DNA of 45,437 nucleotides from contig JAEWGX010000062.1 of the NCBI GenBank assembly GCA_023388075.1, forward strand, positions 1 to 45,437. The letters run 5' to 3'. Source of the stretch: Pseudomonadota bacterium. GTDB taxonomy: Bacteria > Pseudomonadota > Gammaproteobacteria > Burkholderiales > Burkholderiaceae_E. Position 1 is the first letter of the stretch. Every line of letters begins with the position of its first letter. The notes under the pieces were generated by a model. That model worked only from the letters and a program-made list of their open reading frames with translations, was not told the DNA's origin and did not search any database. The translations under genes and the position numbers were made by a program. This document shows positions 1-7,583 of this stretch, one piece after another.

Positions 1-1233
1 GACACCACCTACCTCGAGCGGCACGACGTGATGAGCATGCTCGACCGTCCCATCTCCGAGTTCGACGGGCCGAGCGACTCGGTGCGTGTGCCGGTGGTGG
101 AGCCGACCGGCGAGTGCAAGCCCTTCCAGGAGGTGCTGGTGGAGCTCGGCTCGCGGCTGAAGCTGCCGGCGTTCACCACGCCCGACGGCGAGCGCCGCTT
201 CCGGGACTATCCTGACTTCATCGTCAACTTCGAGCACAAGCCGGGCATCGGCTTTCTCATGGGCTGGCGGGGCAAGGACGGCAAGTCGCACCTGAAGGGC
301 GAACCCAACCCGAAGCAGTGGGAGATGTACGCGCGGAACAACTGCGTCTTCCACTACGAGCTGCCGGAAGGGATGCAGTACATGCGCAACTGGAACCGGG
401 CGTACCTGGACTTCGGCATGGCGCACGGCTTCCGCCAGAAGAACGACGTGATCCAGCTCGCGATCTACTCCGACACGCTGCAGTTCTTCCGGCTGGCGGC
501 GCGCGGCAAGACGAGCGGGCGACAACCCCCGGAGCACCTGCGCGAGCGCATCGAGCGCTACTTCGATCCGCTGCCCTTCTGGTATCCACCGCTCGAGGAC
601 GCGGCCACCGACACCGACCGCTTCCCGCTGCACGCGATCACGCAGCGGCCGATGGCGATGTACCACTCCTGGGATTCGCAGAACGCCTGGCTGCGCCAGA
701 TCCACAGCCACAACTATCTGTACGTGAACCCCCGCACCGCGACCGCCGCCGGGGTGGCGGACGGCGGCTGGGCCTGGGTCGAGAGCCAGTGGGGAAAGGT
801 GCGCTGCATGCTGCGCTACTCGGAGGCGGTGGAGCCCGGCACCGTCTGGACCTGGAACGCGATCGGCAAGGCGGACGGCGCCTGGCAGCTTGCGCCCGGC
901 GCCGACGAATCGCGCAAGGGGTTCCTGCTGAACCACCTCATCTCCGAGGAGCTGCCGCTGCCGCGCGCCACCGGCCAGCCTGGCAATCGTGTCAGCAACT
1001 CCGACCCGGTCACCGGCCAGGCCGGCTGGTACGACGTGCGGGTGCGTCTGTTCCCGGCCGAGGCCGAAGCCGAGGGGACGTTGCCACGCTTCGACCCGAT
1101 GCCCGACGTCCCCGGCGCGCTCGGCGCCACCGGCACCCCGGCCGATCCGCGCGGGACGCGGCCGGCACGCGCCGCACGCGTCCTGGGCTACTTCGCCCGC
1201 CGGGCCTCGCCCGCTTCCCCAACCGATTCATGA
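1..1233 (+). CDS. soeA: Molybdopterin oxidoreductase catalytic subunit, C-terminal part (probable sulfite dehydrogenase SoeA)
   Basis: The reading frame is open from the first base, so this is the C-terminal ~410 residues of a larger protein whose start lies upstream. It belongs to the DMSO-reductase/CISM family. The part seen covers the end of the substrate/cofactor-binding domains and the C-terminal molybdopterin-dinucleotide binding barrel, with HAITQRPMAMYHSWDSQN near residue 210 and the NPRTA segment that typically follows. The next two genes encode the four-cluster ferredoxin subunit and the DmsC-type anchor, completing a SoeABC-like trio. SoeABC oxidises sulfite to sulfate on the cytoplasmic face and passes electrons to quinone. 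Taurine dehydrogenase and taurine importer genes downstream support the sulfite assignment over DMSO or thiosulfate/polysulfide reductases. The stop overlaps the soeB start (ATGA at 1230-1233). The family is certain; the substrate is inferred from context. Confidence 0.8.
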   Translation, partial: DTTYLERHDVMSMLDRPISEFDGPSDSVRVPVVEPTGECKPFQEVLVELGSRLKLPAFTTPDGERRFRDYPDFIVNFEHKPGIGFLMGWRGKDGKSHLKGEPNPKQWEMYARNNCVFHYELPEGMQYMRNWNRAYLDFGMAHGFRQKNDVIQLAIYSDTLQFFRLAARGKTSGRQPPEHLRERIERYFDPLPFWYPPLEDAATDTDRFPLHAITQRPMAMYHSWDSQNAWLRQIHSHNYLYVNPRTATAAGVADGGWAWVESQWGKVRCMLRYSEAVEPGTVWTWNAIGKADGAWQLAPGADESRKGFLLNHLISEELPLPRATGQPGNRVSNSDPVTGQAGWYDVRVRLFPAEAEAEGTLPRFDPMPDVPGALGATGTPADPRGTRPARAARVLGYFARRASPASPTDS

Positions 1234-1907
1234 TCCCGATGGCCGAAACCTACGCCAAGCAACTTGCCCTCGTCATCGACCTGAACGTCTGCGTCGGCTG
1301 CCACGCCTGCGTCACCGCCTGCAAGGAATGGAACACCTCGGGCAGCGCGGGCCCGCTCAGCGACCGCAATCCGTATGGCGCGGAGCCGTCGGGCACCTTC
1401 CTCAACCGGGTCCAGACCTACGAGGCCGGCCAGTTCCCAACCACCGAGACGGTGCACTTCCCGAAGAGCTGCCTGCACTGCGAGGATCCGCCGTGCGTGC
1501 CGGTCTGCCCCACCGGCGCCAGCTACAAGCGCAAGTCCGACGGGATCGTGCTGGTCGACTACGACAAGTGCATCGGCTGCAAGTACTGCAGCTGGGCCTG
1601 CCCGTACGGAATGCGGGAGATGGACGAGGAGCGCCAGGTGATGACCAAGTGCACCCTGTGCGTGGATCGGATCTACGACGAGAGCATTCCGATGGAACGG
1701 CGCAAGCCGGCCTGCGTCAATGCCTGCCCGACCAATGCGCGGCTCTTCGGCGACATCAAGGATCCGGAATCGGAGGTGGCGATGGCCATCCGCGAACGCG
1801 GCGGCTACGAGCTGATGCCCGAGTGGGAGACGAAGCCGGCCAACCGCTACCTGCCGCGCACGATCACGGAGACCGTGACCGCGGTGGCCGAGGAGCAGAC
1901 GACTTGA
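1230..1907 (+). CDS. soeB: Four-cluster [4Fe-4S] electron-transfer subunit (probable sulfite dehydrogenase SoeB)
   Basis: This 225-residue ferredoxin-like subunit carries electrons from the molybdenum subunit to the membrane anchor. Four cysteine groups are visible: CVGCHACVTACKEW near residue 20, CLHCEDPPCVPVCPTGA near 85, CIGCKYCSWACPYG near 115, and CTLC with a later ACVNACPT near 140-165. This is the usual set for four [4Fe-4S] clusters in DmsB/SoeB/NrfC-type proteins. There is no Tat signal, which fits a cytoplasmic SoeAB dimer. The chosen ATG at 1230 overlaps the soeA stop as ATGA; a second in-frame ATG at 1239 gives the same protein minus three residues. It is co-transcribed with soeA and soeC. 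The family assignment is firm; the sulfite role comes from the neighbouring taurine genes. Confidence 0.85.
   Translation: MIPMAETYAKQLALVIDLNVCVGCHACVTACKEWNTSGSAGPLSDRNPYGAEPSGTFLNRVQTYEAGQFPTTETVHFPKSCLHCEDPPCVPVCPTGASYKRKSDGIVLVDYDKCIGCKYCSWACPYGMREMDEERQVMTKCTLCVDRIYDESIPMERRKPACVNACPTNARLFGDIKDPESEVAMAIRERGGYELMPEWETKPANRYLPRTITETVTAVAEEQTT
1891..1895 (+). promoter_or_regulatory. Shine-Dalgarno site deciding the TTG start of soeC
   Basis: AGGAG lies 8 bases ahead of TTG at 1904, inside the end of soeB. No ATG or GTG sits in a better place before the first membrane helix, so this site supports the unusual TTG start, which overlaps the soeB stop as TTGA. Confidence 0.5.
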
Positions 1908-2848
1908 ACCCCGCCTTCTCCGTCGTCTTCTTCACCACCCTGGCCGGCGCCGCCCAGGGGCTCGTCACCGCGCTGGCCGTCTCCGAGCTCGCCGGCTCGG
2001 CCATCTCGCGCGCCGTGCTGGCGATCGGGATCGCGGTCGCGCTCGTGCTGCTCGTGATCGCGCTCGGCGCGTCGTTCCTCCATCTCGGCCGCCCGGCACG
2101 TGCCTGGCGCGCCGTGCTGATGTGGCGCACCTCCTGGCTGTCGCGCGAGGTGATCGTGCTGCCCGCCTTCATCGCCCTGGTCGCGCTGTGGCTCGTGCTT
2201 CGCGTCGACGGCCCGGTGGGTCCGTGGGGTAGTACCATCCTGCCGATGCTGATCGTCGCGACGAGCCTGCTGCTCTGGTACTGCACCGGCATGATCTACG
2301 CGTGCATCAAGTTCATCCAGGAGTGGGCGCATCCGCTCACGCTGGCCAACTACACGCTGATCGGCCTGGCCTCCGGCCTGGTGCTCTTCACCCTGCTGGT
2401 CGGCTTCGGCGGCCCGCCCGAGCTGGTTCGTCCCGCCGCCTCCTGGGCCTTCGCGCTCACGGTGATCGCCGGCACCGTCCGGGTCGTCTCGATCGCACGC
2501 AACGCACGCCTGCGCCCGGCCTCGACGCTGCAGTCGGCCACGGGGATCCGGGGCCCGCGGCTCTCCCAGCAGTCGATGGGCATGACCGGTGGCTCGTTCA
2601 ACACCCGCGAGTTCATGCACGGGAAGACCCTGGCGTTCCTCGCCCGGATCAAGTACTTCGCGGTGGGCGCCGGCTTCGTGGTGCCGGCGCTGCTGCTCCT
2701 GCCCGCGATTCTGCGCGGCAGCGATTCCGCCAACGGATGGCTGCTCGCGGCCGCCTTGGTGCAGTTCGTTGGCGTGCTTGCCGAACGGTGGTACTTCTTC
2801 GCGCAGGCCCGCCATCCCCAGAACCTGTATTACCAGGTCGTGTCCTGA
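1904..2848 (+). CDS. soeC: DmsC-family membrane anchor (probable sulfite dehydrogenase SoeC)
   Basis: This 314-residue integral membrane protein of the DmsC anchor family has about eight hydrophobic helices. It starts with a helix at residues 5-30, and GASFLHLGRPARAWRAV near 55-70 is a typical DmsC-family loop. It would anchor SoeAB to the inner membrane and pass electrons to ubiquinone, without heme ligands of its own. The start is TTG at 1904, overlapping the soeB stop as TTGA, with AGGAG 8 bases upstream; translation is probably coupled. The length is typical of the family (~280-330). The following gene (tauX) starts 31 bases after the stop with its own ribosome site, so soe and tau genes are probably one transcript. 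Confidence 0.82.
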   Translation: MNPAFSVVFFTTLAGAAQGLVTALAVSELAGSAISRAVLAIGIAVALVLLVIALGASFLHLGRPARAWRAVLMWRTSWLSREVIVLPAFIALVALWLVLRVDGPVGPWGSTILPMLIVATSLLLWYCTGMIYACIKFIQEWAHPLTLANYTLIGLASGLVLFTLLVGFGGPPELVRPAASWAFALTVIAGTVRVVSIARNARLRPASTLQSATGIRGPRLSQQSMGMTGGSFNTREFMHGKTLAFLARIKYFAVGAGFVVPALLLLPAILRGSDSANGWLLAAALVQFVGVLAERWYFFAQARHPQNLYYQVVS

Positions 2849-2879
2849 CACCGGGACGCGGCCGCGACGGAGGAACACC

Positions 2880-3287
2880 ATGGCAGACAACCGGCAGACC
2901 ACTGCGCCGAGCGTCGAGATGCTCGCCGCCTTCTCGGACGCGTGGAACCGCCACGACGTCGACGCGCTGATGACCTTCATGACCGACGACTGCGTCTTCG
3001 AGACCGCCAACGGCGCCGATGCCTGGGGAACGCGGCACGTGGGGCGTGAGGCGGTGCGAACGGCGTTCGAGGCGGCCTGGAAGAACTTCCCGGACGCGCA
3101 ATGGCGCGACGGCCGTCACTTCGTCGCCGGCGACCGCGGCGTCTCCGAGTGGCTGTTCACCGGCACGGCCGCCGACGGCACGCGAGTCGAGGCGAACGGC
3201 GTGGACCTGTTCACCTTCCGGGATGGCAAGATCGCGGTGAAGAACGTGTTCCGCAAGGATCGGCCGCGGCTGCCGCCGAAAGCCTGA
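2880..3287 (+). CDS. tauX: SnoaL/NTF2-like protein, probable taurine dehydrogenase small subunit TauX
   Basis: This 135-residue protein has the SnoaL/NTF2-like cone fold pattern: FSDAWNRHDVDALMTFMTDDCVFE at the start, a middle GREAVRTAFEAAW helix, and a terminal DLFTFRDGKIAVKNVFRKDR strand pair. The ATG at 2880 follows a good GGAGGA ribosome site. Alone it would be called a nuclear transport factor 2 family protein. Its position directly ahead of a DAO-type FAD oxidoreductase and between soeABC and tauABC matches the TauXY taurine dehydrogenase described in Paracoccus and Rhodobacter, where TauX is the small subunit. Its exact role in the complex is not visible from sequence. The fold is confident; the name depends on context. 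Confidence 0.75.
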   Translation: MADNRQTTAPSVEMLAAFSDAWNRHDVDALMTFMTDDCVFETANGADAWGTRHVGREAVRTAFEAAWKNFPDAQWRDGRHFVAGDRGVSEWLFTGTAADGTRVEANGVDLFTFRDGKIAVKNVFRKDRPRLPPKA

Positions 3288-3323
3288 CACCGCCACGGAC
3301 AGCCGACGCAGGAAGCCACGAAG

Positions 3324-4700
3324 ATGGATACCACCGCGCAAGGCGCTGCCTACGACCCGCGCTACGATCCACTGGTGTCGCCGGCCGGCCAGGGACAGGA
3401 CTACGCGCCGACCTACTGGGTGGCGACCGCCGGCGAGCCGCCGGCCGACGACGGCCCGGTCACCGCCGACATCGACGCCGACGTGGTCGTCATCGGCTCG
3501 GGCTTCACCGGCCTAGCCACGGCGCTCTTCCTCGCCCGGGAGCACGGCATCAAGGCCACCGTCCTCGAGGCGAACCGCGCCGCCTGGGGCTGCACCAGCC
3601 GCAACGGCGGCCAGGGCCAGAACGCCAGCGGAAGGCTCTATCGATCCCAGTGGATCGCGCGATGGGGATTGGAGACGGCGAAGCGGCTCGACCGCGAGAT
3701 CCGGGAGGGCTTCGAGACCTGGAAGGCGATGGTGGCGCAGGTCGACTGCGACGCGCAGCCTGGAGGACACCTGTACATCGCGCACCGTCCGCGCAGGATG
3801 TCGTTCCTGGAGCGCGAATGCGAGGTCATGCGCGAGGTCTTCGGCTATGACGTCCGGATGCTCAGCGCGGCCGAGCTTCGCGAGCAGTACGTGCACGATC
3901 GCGAAGCGGCCGGCGCGCTTCATGAATCCGAAGGCATCGGCATCCATCCGCTCAAGCTCGCCTGGGGTTACCTGCGGATGGCCCGCGACGAGGGCGTCAA
4001 GGTACATACCGGCAGTCCCGTGATCGAGTGGACCTCCCGTGACGGCTCGCACTATCTGCGCACGCCCGGCGGCACGGTGCGCGCACGCGCGGTGGGCGTG
4101 GCAACCGGCGGCTACACCGCGCAGGGCCTGCATCCGATGCTGGAGAGCCGGGTGATGCCGATCCTCTCCAACTCCATGGTGACCCGGCCGCTCTCGCGCG
4201 AGGAGCTCGCCGAAGCCGGCCTGCGCAGCCACGTCTTCATGACCGACACCCGCACGCTGCGCTTCTACTATCGTCTGCTGCCGGATGACCGGATGCAGAT
4301 CGGCAGCCGCAGCGCCGTGCACGGGGCGGATGCAACCGAGCCGCGCCACCTGCAGCTCCTCAAGGACGGGCTCGCGCGCAAGTTCCCTTCGCTGCGCGGC
4401 GTCACGGTGGACTACTCGTGGTGGGGCTGGGTGGACGTGAGCCACGACATGATGCCGCGCATCGCCCAGCCGGACCCGACGCAGACGCTCTTCTACGCGC
4501 TGGGCTACGGCGGCAACGGGGTTTCGTTCTCGACCCAGGCGGGTCGGCGACTGGCCGAGCGCATCGCCGGCAAGGCCGGGCCGCAGTGGACGCTGCCGAT
4601 CTACCAGGCGCAACTGCCCGGTCATCCCCTCGCACCGTTCCGGCGCCTGGGGCAGCAGATGCTCTACCGCTGGTACCAGCGCCAGGACGAGGCGCCGTAG
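3324..4700 (+). CDS. tauY: FAD-dependent oxidoreductase (DAO family), probable taurine dehydrogenase large subunit TauY
   Basis: This 458-residue flavoprotein of the D-amino-acid oxidase (DAO) fold has an N-terminal region of about 50 residues, then the dinucleotide motif VVVIGSGFTGLATALFLARE near 55. CTSRNGGQGQNASG follows near 90, and a C-terminal FAD-contact GYGGNGVSFSTQAG lies near 395. The layout resembles PuuB-type amine-oxidising enzymes. In the TauXY system this subunit deaminates taurine oxidatively to sulfoacetaldehyde and ammonium, with cytochrome c as likely acceptor. The adjacent tauX, tauABC and soeABC genes make taurine the most economical substrate, but other amines (gamma-glutamylputrescine, glycine betaine derivatives) cannot be excluded from sequence alone. 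The start ATG at 3324 follows an AGGAAG site, 36 bases after tauX. Confidence 0.78.
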   Translation: MDTTAQGAAYDPRYDPLVSPAGQGQDYAPTYWVATAGEPPADDGPVTADIDADVVVIGSGFTGLATALFLAREHGIKATVLEANRAAWGCTSRNGGQGQNASGRLYRSQWIARWGLETAKRLDREIREGFETWKAMVAQVDCDAQPGGHLYIAHRPRRMSFLERECEVMREVFGYDVRMLSAAELREQYVHDREAAGALHESEGIGIHPLKLAWGYLRMARDEGVKVHTGSPVIEWTSRDGSHYLRTPGGTVRARAVGVATGGYTAQGLHPMLESRVMPILSNSMVTRPLSREELAEAGLRSHVFMTDTRTLRFYYRLLPDDRMQIGSRSAVHGADATEPRHLQLLKDGLARKFPSLRGVTVDYSWWGWVDVSHDMMPRIAQPDPTQTLFYALGYGGNGVSFSTQAGRRLAERIAGKAGPQWTLPIYQAQLPGHPLAPFRRLGQQMLYRWYQRQDEAP

Positions 4701-4855
4701 GCGGCGAGGCAGGGTTTGCACCCACCTGGTCGGCGATTCAAAAGAGGAGGCACGGCAACGGTTACGCGGTAGATTACGGCTTCGGCTTTCCATGGCCTCG
4801 GCTTTCGGCCTTCCAAAGCGGCACCACTCGAATGCAGGACCACTCCGGAGGAACT

Positions 4856-5881
4856 ATGAAGCGACGTCACCTGACCAGGCTGCTCACCCTTTCCGCCCTC
4901 GCCGCCGCTGCCGTGCCATGGGCGGGCAGCGCATCGGCCCAGGCGAAGGAGGTCACCATCGCGCACCAGGACATGATGGTGCCCTGGCGCTATGCCCATG
5001 CCATGAAGGAAGTCGAGAAGGCGACCGGCTACAAGATCAACTACCGCAAGTTCACCGGCGGCGGCGACGTGATCCGCGCCATGGCATCAGGCCAGGTGCA
5101 CGTCGGCGAGGCCGGCTCGGCACCGATCGCCGCGGCGCTGTCGCAGGGCCTGCCGGTGCAGCTCTTCTGGATCCTGGACGATATCGGCAGCGCCGAGGTG
5201 CTGGTCGCACGCAACGGCAGCGGCATCGAGAAGCTGGAGGACCTGAAGGGCAAGAAGATCGGCGTGCCGTTCACCTCCACGACACACTTCCACACCATGG
5301 TCGCTCTGGAGATGGCGAAGATCCAGCCGAACGCGGTGCGCCTGCTCAACATGCGTCCGCCGGAGGTCGCGGCCGCCTGGGAGCGCGGCGACATCGACGC
5401 CACCTTCATCTGGGAGCCCGTGCTCTCCCGCGTCAAGGGCAGCGGCAAGGCGTTGATCACCTCGGGCGAGATCGCCAAGCGGACCGGCAAGGCCACCTTC
5501 GACGGCGTCCTCGTCAACACCGACTGGGCCAAGTCGCACCGGGACTTCCTGGTGAGCTTCGTGAAGGTGATGGCCAAGGCCGATGAAGACTATCGCGCCA
5601 ACAAGGACAAGTGGGTGGCCGGCTCGCCCCAGATCAAGGCGGTCGCGGAGATCACCGGCGCCAAGGCCGAGGATGTGCCGCAGGGCATGGGCCTGTACCT
5701 CTTCCCCACGCTGAAGGAGCAGGCCAGCAAGACCTGGCTCGGGGGCGGCAAGGAGAGCGGCGCCGCGCTGTCGCTCGCTGAAACGTCCGCTTTCCTCAAG
5801 TCCCAGGGGACCATCCAATCCGTGCTCCCGGACTACTCCGTCGGCATCAATCCGTCGTACGTCGAGGCGGCGCTGAAGTAG
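4856..5881 (+). CDS. tauA: Taurine ABC transporter periplasmic binding protein
   Basis: This 341-residue periplasmic solute-binding protein has a Sec signal peptide (MKRRHLTRLL, then an alanine-rich core, cleavage near ASA-QA at about 28). The mature part follows the TauA/SsuA (NMT1-like) pattern: RKFTGGGDVIRAMASGQVHVGEAGSAP, GKKIGVPFTSTTHFHTM, and WERGDIDATFIWEPVLSR. The closeness to TauA, including the IGVPFxSTTHxH and GDIDxxFxWxP blocks, is strong, so taurine is the preferred ligand over other alkanesulfonates. The ATG at 4856 follows GGAGGA. The 155-base gap after tauY is the longest within this plus-strand run and could hold a secondary promoter, though I see no clear one. TauB follows after a short gap. 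Confidence 0.9.
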   Translation: MKRRHLTRLLTLSALAAAAVPWAGSASAQAKEVTIAHQDMMVPWRYAHAMKEVEKATGYKINYRKFTGGGDVIRAMASGQVHVGEAGSAPIAAALSQGLPVQLFWILDDIGSAEVLVARNGSGIEKLEDLKGKKIGVPFTSTTHFHTMVALEMAKIQPNAVRLLNMRPPEVAAAWERGDIDATFIWEPVLSRVKGSGKALITSGEIAKRTGKATFDGVLVNTDWAKSHRDFLVSFVKVMAKADEDYRANKDKWVAGSPQIKAVAEITGAKAEDVPQGMGLYLFPTLKEQASKTWLGGGKESGAALSLAETSAFLKSQGTIQSVLPDYSVGINPSYVEAALK

Positions 5882-5904
5882 AGGAGGATGGCGCGCGAAC
5901 CACG

Positions 5905-5909
5905 GGAGG
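5905..5909 (+). promoter_or_regulatory. Shine-Dalgarno site deciding the GTG start of tauB
   Basis: GGAGG ends 8 bases before GTG at 5918. An in-frame ATG at 5888 has a purine run touching it with no spacer, which is a poor geometry. The GTG start is therefore preferred, and it also gives the usual TauB N-terminus. Confidence 0.5.
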
Positions 5910-5917
5910 GGGCACCA

Positions 5918-6703
5918 GTGAGCACGCTGGATCTGCAGGGCGTCAGCGTCAGCTTCGCCACCCGGGGCGGCGGCACCACCCAGGCGCTTTCCGCAGTCAA
6001 CCTGCGGATGAGCTCCGGCGACTTCGTCGTCGCGATCGGCGCCTCGGGTTGCGGCAAGACGACGCTGCTTTCCTGTATCGCCGGCTTCCTGGAGCCCACC
6101 GCGGGACGGATCCTGCTCGATGGCGAGCCGGTCACCGGCCCGGGTTCGGACCGCGGCGTGGTCTTCCAGAAGCATGCGCTGCTTCCGTGGCTCGACGTGA
6201 TCGGCAACGTCGAGTTCGGCCTGCGCATGCGCGGCATGGGCAAGCCCGAGCGGCGCCGGATCGCGATGCAGAAGCTCGAGGCCGTCGGCCTGGAGAAGGT
6301 CGCCGACTACCCCGTCTACCAGCTCTCCGGCGGCATGCAGCAGCGGGTCGGCATCGCTCGCGCGCTGGCCTCCAACCCCGAGGTGCTGCTGATGGACGAG
6401 CCGCTCGGCGCGCTGGACGCGCTCACCCGGGAACAGCTGCAGGAGACGATCATCCGGCTGTGGGATGCCGAGCGCAAGATGGTGTTCTTCATCACGCACG
6501 ACGTCGAGGAGGCCCTCTTCCTCTCGACGCACCTGCTGGTGATGTCACCATCGCCGGGGCGTATCGTGCACGAGTTCCGCCCCGACTTCGGACGCCAGTT
6601 CCTCGCGAGCGGCAACGCGCGGGCGGTGAAGTCCCAGCCGGACTTCATCCGCATGCGCGAGGAAGTCGTCGGCCTCGTCCACAGCAACCTCCAGTTGCAC
6701 TGA
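5918..6703 (+). CDS. tauB: Taurine ABC transporter ATP-binding protein
   Basis: This 261-residue ABC ATPase energises taurine uptake. It has a Walker A GASGCGKTT at about residue 41, a Q-loop in VVFQKHALLPW, a signature LSGGMQQRVGIARAL, a Walker B VLLMDEPLGALD and an H-loop in FFITHDVEEA. The sequence resembles TauB/SsuB of the nitrate/sulfonate/taurine class. GTG at 5918 with an upstream GGAGG is chosen; ATG at 5888 would add ten residues without family support. It lies between tauA and tauC and starts 36 bases after tauA. Confidence 0.9.
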   Translation: MSTLDLQGVSVSFATRGGGTTQALSAVNLRMSSGDFVVAIGASGCGKTTLLSCIAGFLEPTAGRILLDGEPVTGPGSDRGVVFQKHALLPWLDVIGNVEFGLRMRGMGKPERRRIAMQKLEAVGLEKVADYPVYQLSGGMQQRVGIARALASNPEVLLMDEPLGALDALTREQLQETIIRLWDAERKMVFFITHDVEEALFLSTHLLVMSPSPGRIVHEFRPDFGRQFLASGNARAVKSQPDFIRMREEVVGLVHSNLQLH

Positions 6704-6713
6704 GCAAGGGCAC

Positions 6714-7583
6714 ATGCGCACCGCCCAAGACTCGATCCAGCGCAATGCGGCTCCGGCGGCGGCACAGGCCGCCCCGGCTCCCCGGACGAGCAACGCCAAT
6801 GTCACGCTGCTCGGCGAGGGCAGCACGACCACCATCTCGGTGGTCACGGTCTGCCTGCTCTTCGCCCTGTGGTGGGTGGCCACGCACCTGCGTTGGCTGC
6901 CGCCGCTGGTCCTGCCGTCGCCGGAGGCCGTCTGGAACGCCTTCGTCGCTTCCTATCGCGGCGAGCTGCAGGGGGGCATCACCCTGCTCGAGCACTTCGG
7001 CTGGAGCTTCGCCCGGGTCTTCGGCGCCTTCCTGCTGGCCGTCGTCACCGCGATTCCGATCGGCATCCTGATGGGCGTGTCCCGCGTCGCTCGCGGCATT
7101 TTCGATCCGCCGATCGAGTTCTATCGCCCGCTGCCGCCGCTCGCCTACCTGCCGCTGGTGATCATCTGGTTCGGCATCGAGGAGGCGTCCAAGGTCATCC
7201 TGATATACCTCGCCTGCTTCGCGCCGATGGCCGTCTCCGCGCGCGCCGGCGTGAAGTCCGCCACCATCGAGCAGATCAACGCGGCCCGCTCCATGGGCGC
7301 CTCGTTCGGCCAGGTGGTCCGCCATGTCATCCTGCCCGCCGCGCTGCCGGACATCCTCACCGGCATGCGGATCGCGATCGGCTTCGGCTGGACGACGCTG
7401 GTCGCGGCGGAGATGGTCGCCGCGACCGCCGGCCTGGGCCAGATGGTGCTCAACGCCTCCAACTTCCTGCGCACCGACATCGTCGTGATGGGCATCGTCG
7501 TGATCGGCATCGTCGCCTACCTGTTCGACATGGTCATGCGCCGGATCGAGCGTTGGCTGGTGCCCTGGAAAGGCAAGATGTGA
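6714..7583 (+). CDS. tauC: Taurine ABC transporter permease
   Basis: This 289-residue permease has about six transmembrane helices. It carries the inner-membrane EAA loop in AARSMGASFGQVVRHVILPAALPDI, the contact point for TauB. The N-terminal ~35 residues are an alanine-rich cytoplasmic tail ahead of the first helix (TTTISVVTVCLLFALWW). The blocks FYRPLPPLAYLPLVIIWFGI and GLGQMVLNASNF are typical of TauC/SsuC. It starts 11 bases after tauB and ends the plus-strand operon. Its last 50 bases overlap the 3' end of the convergent gene on the other strand (7534-8709), so the two transcripts may interfere. Confidence 0.9.
   Translation: MRTAQDSIQRNAAPAAAQAAPAPRTSNANVTLLGEGSTTTISVVTVCLLFALWWVATHLRWLPPLVLPSPEAVWNAFVASYRGELQGGITLLEHFGWSFARVFGAFLLAVVTAIPIGILMGVSRVARGIFDPPIEFYRPLPPLAYLPLVIIWFGIEEASKVILIYLACFAPMAVSARAGVKSATIEQINAARSMGASFGQVVRHVILPAALPDILTGMRIAIGFGWTTLVAAEMVAATAGLGQMVLNASNFLRTDIVVMGIVVIGIVAYLFDMVMRRIERWLVPWKGKM

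Noticed and set aside
989..1903. A long upstream extension of the soeC frame
   Set aside because: The extension lies inside soeA and soeB and encodes Arg/Pro-rich sequence. Homology to DmsC begins at the TTG at 1904.
2880..4700. tauXY read as unrelated SnoaL protein plus gamma-glutamylputrescine oxidase
   Set aside because: Possible from domains alone, but the position between soeABC and tauABC makes taurine dehydrogenase the simpler reading; noted as an alternative, not adopted.
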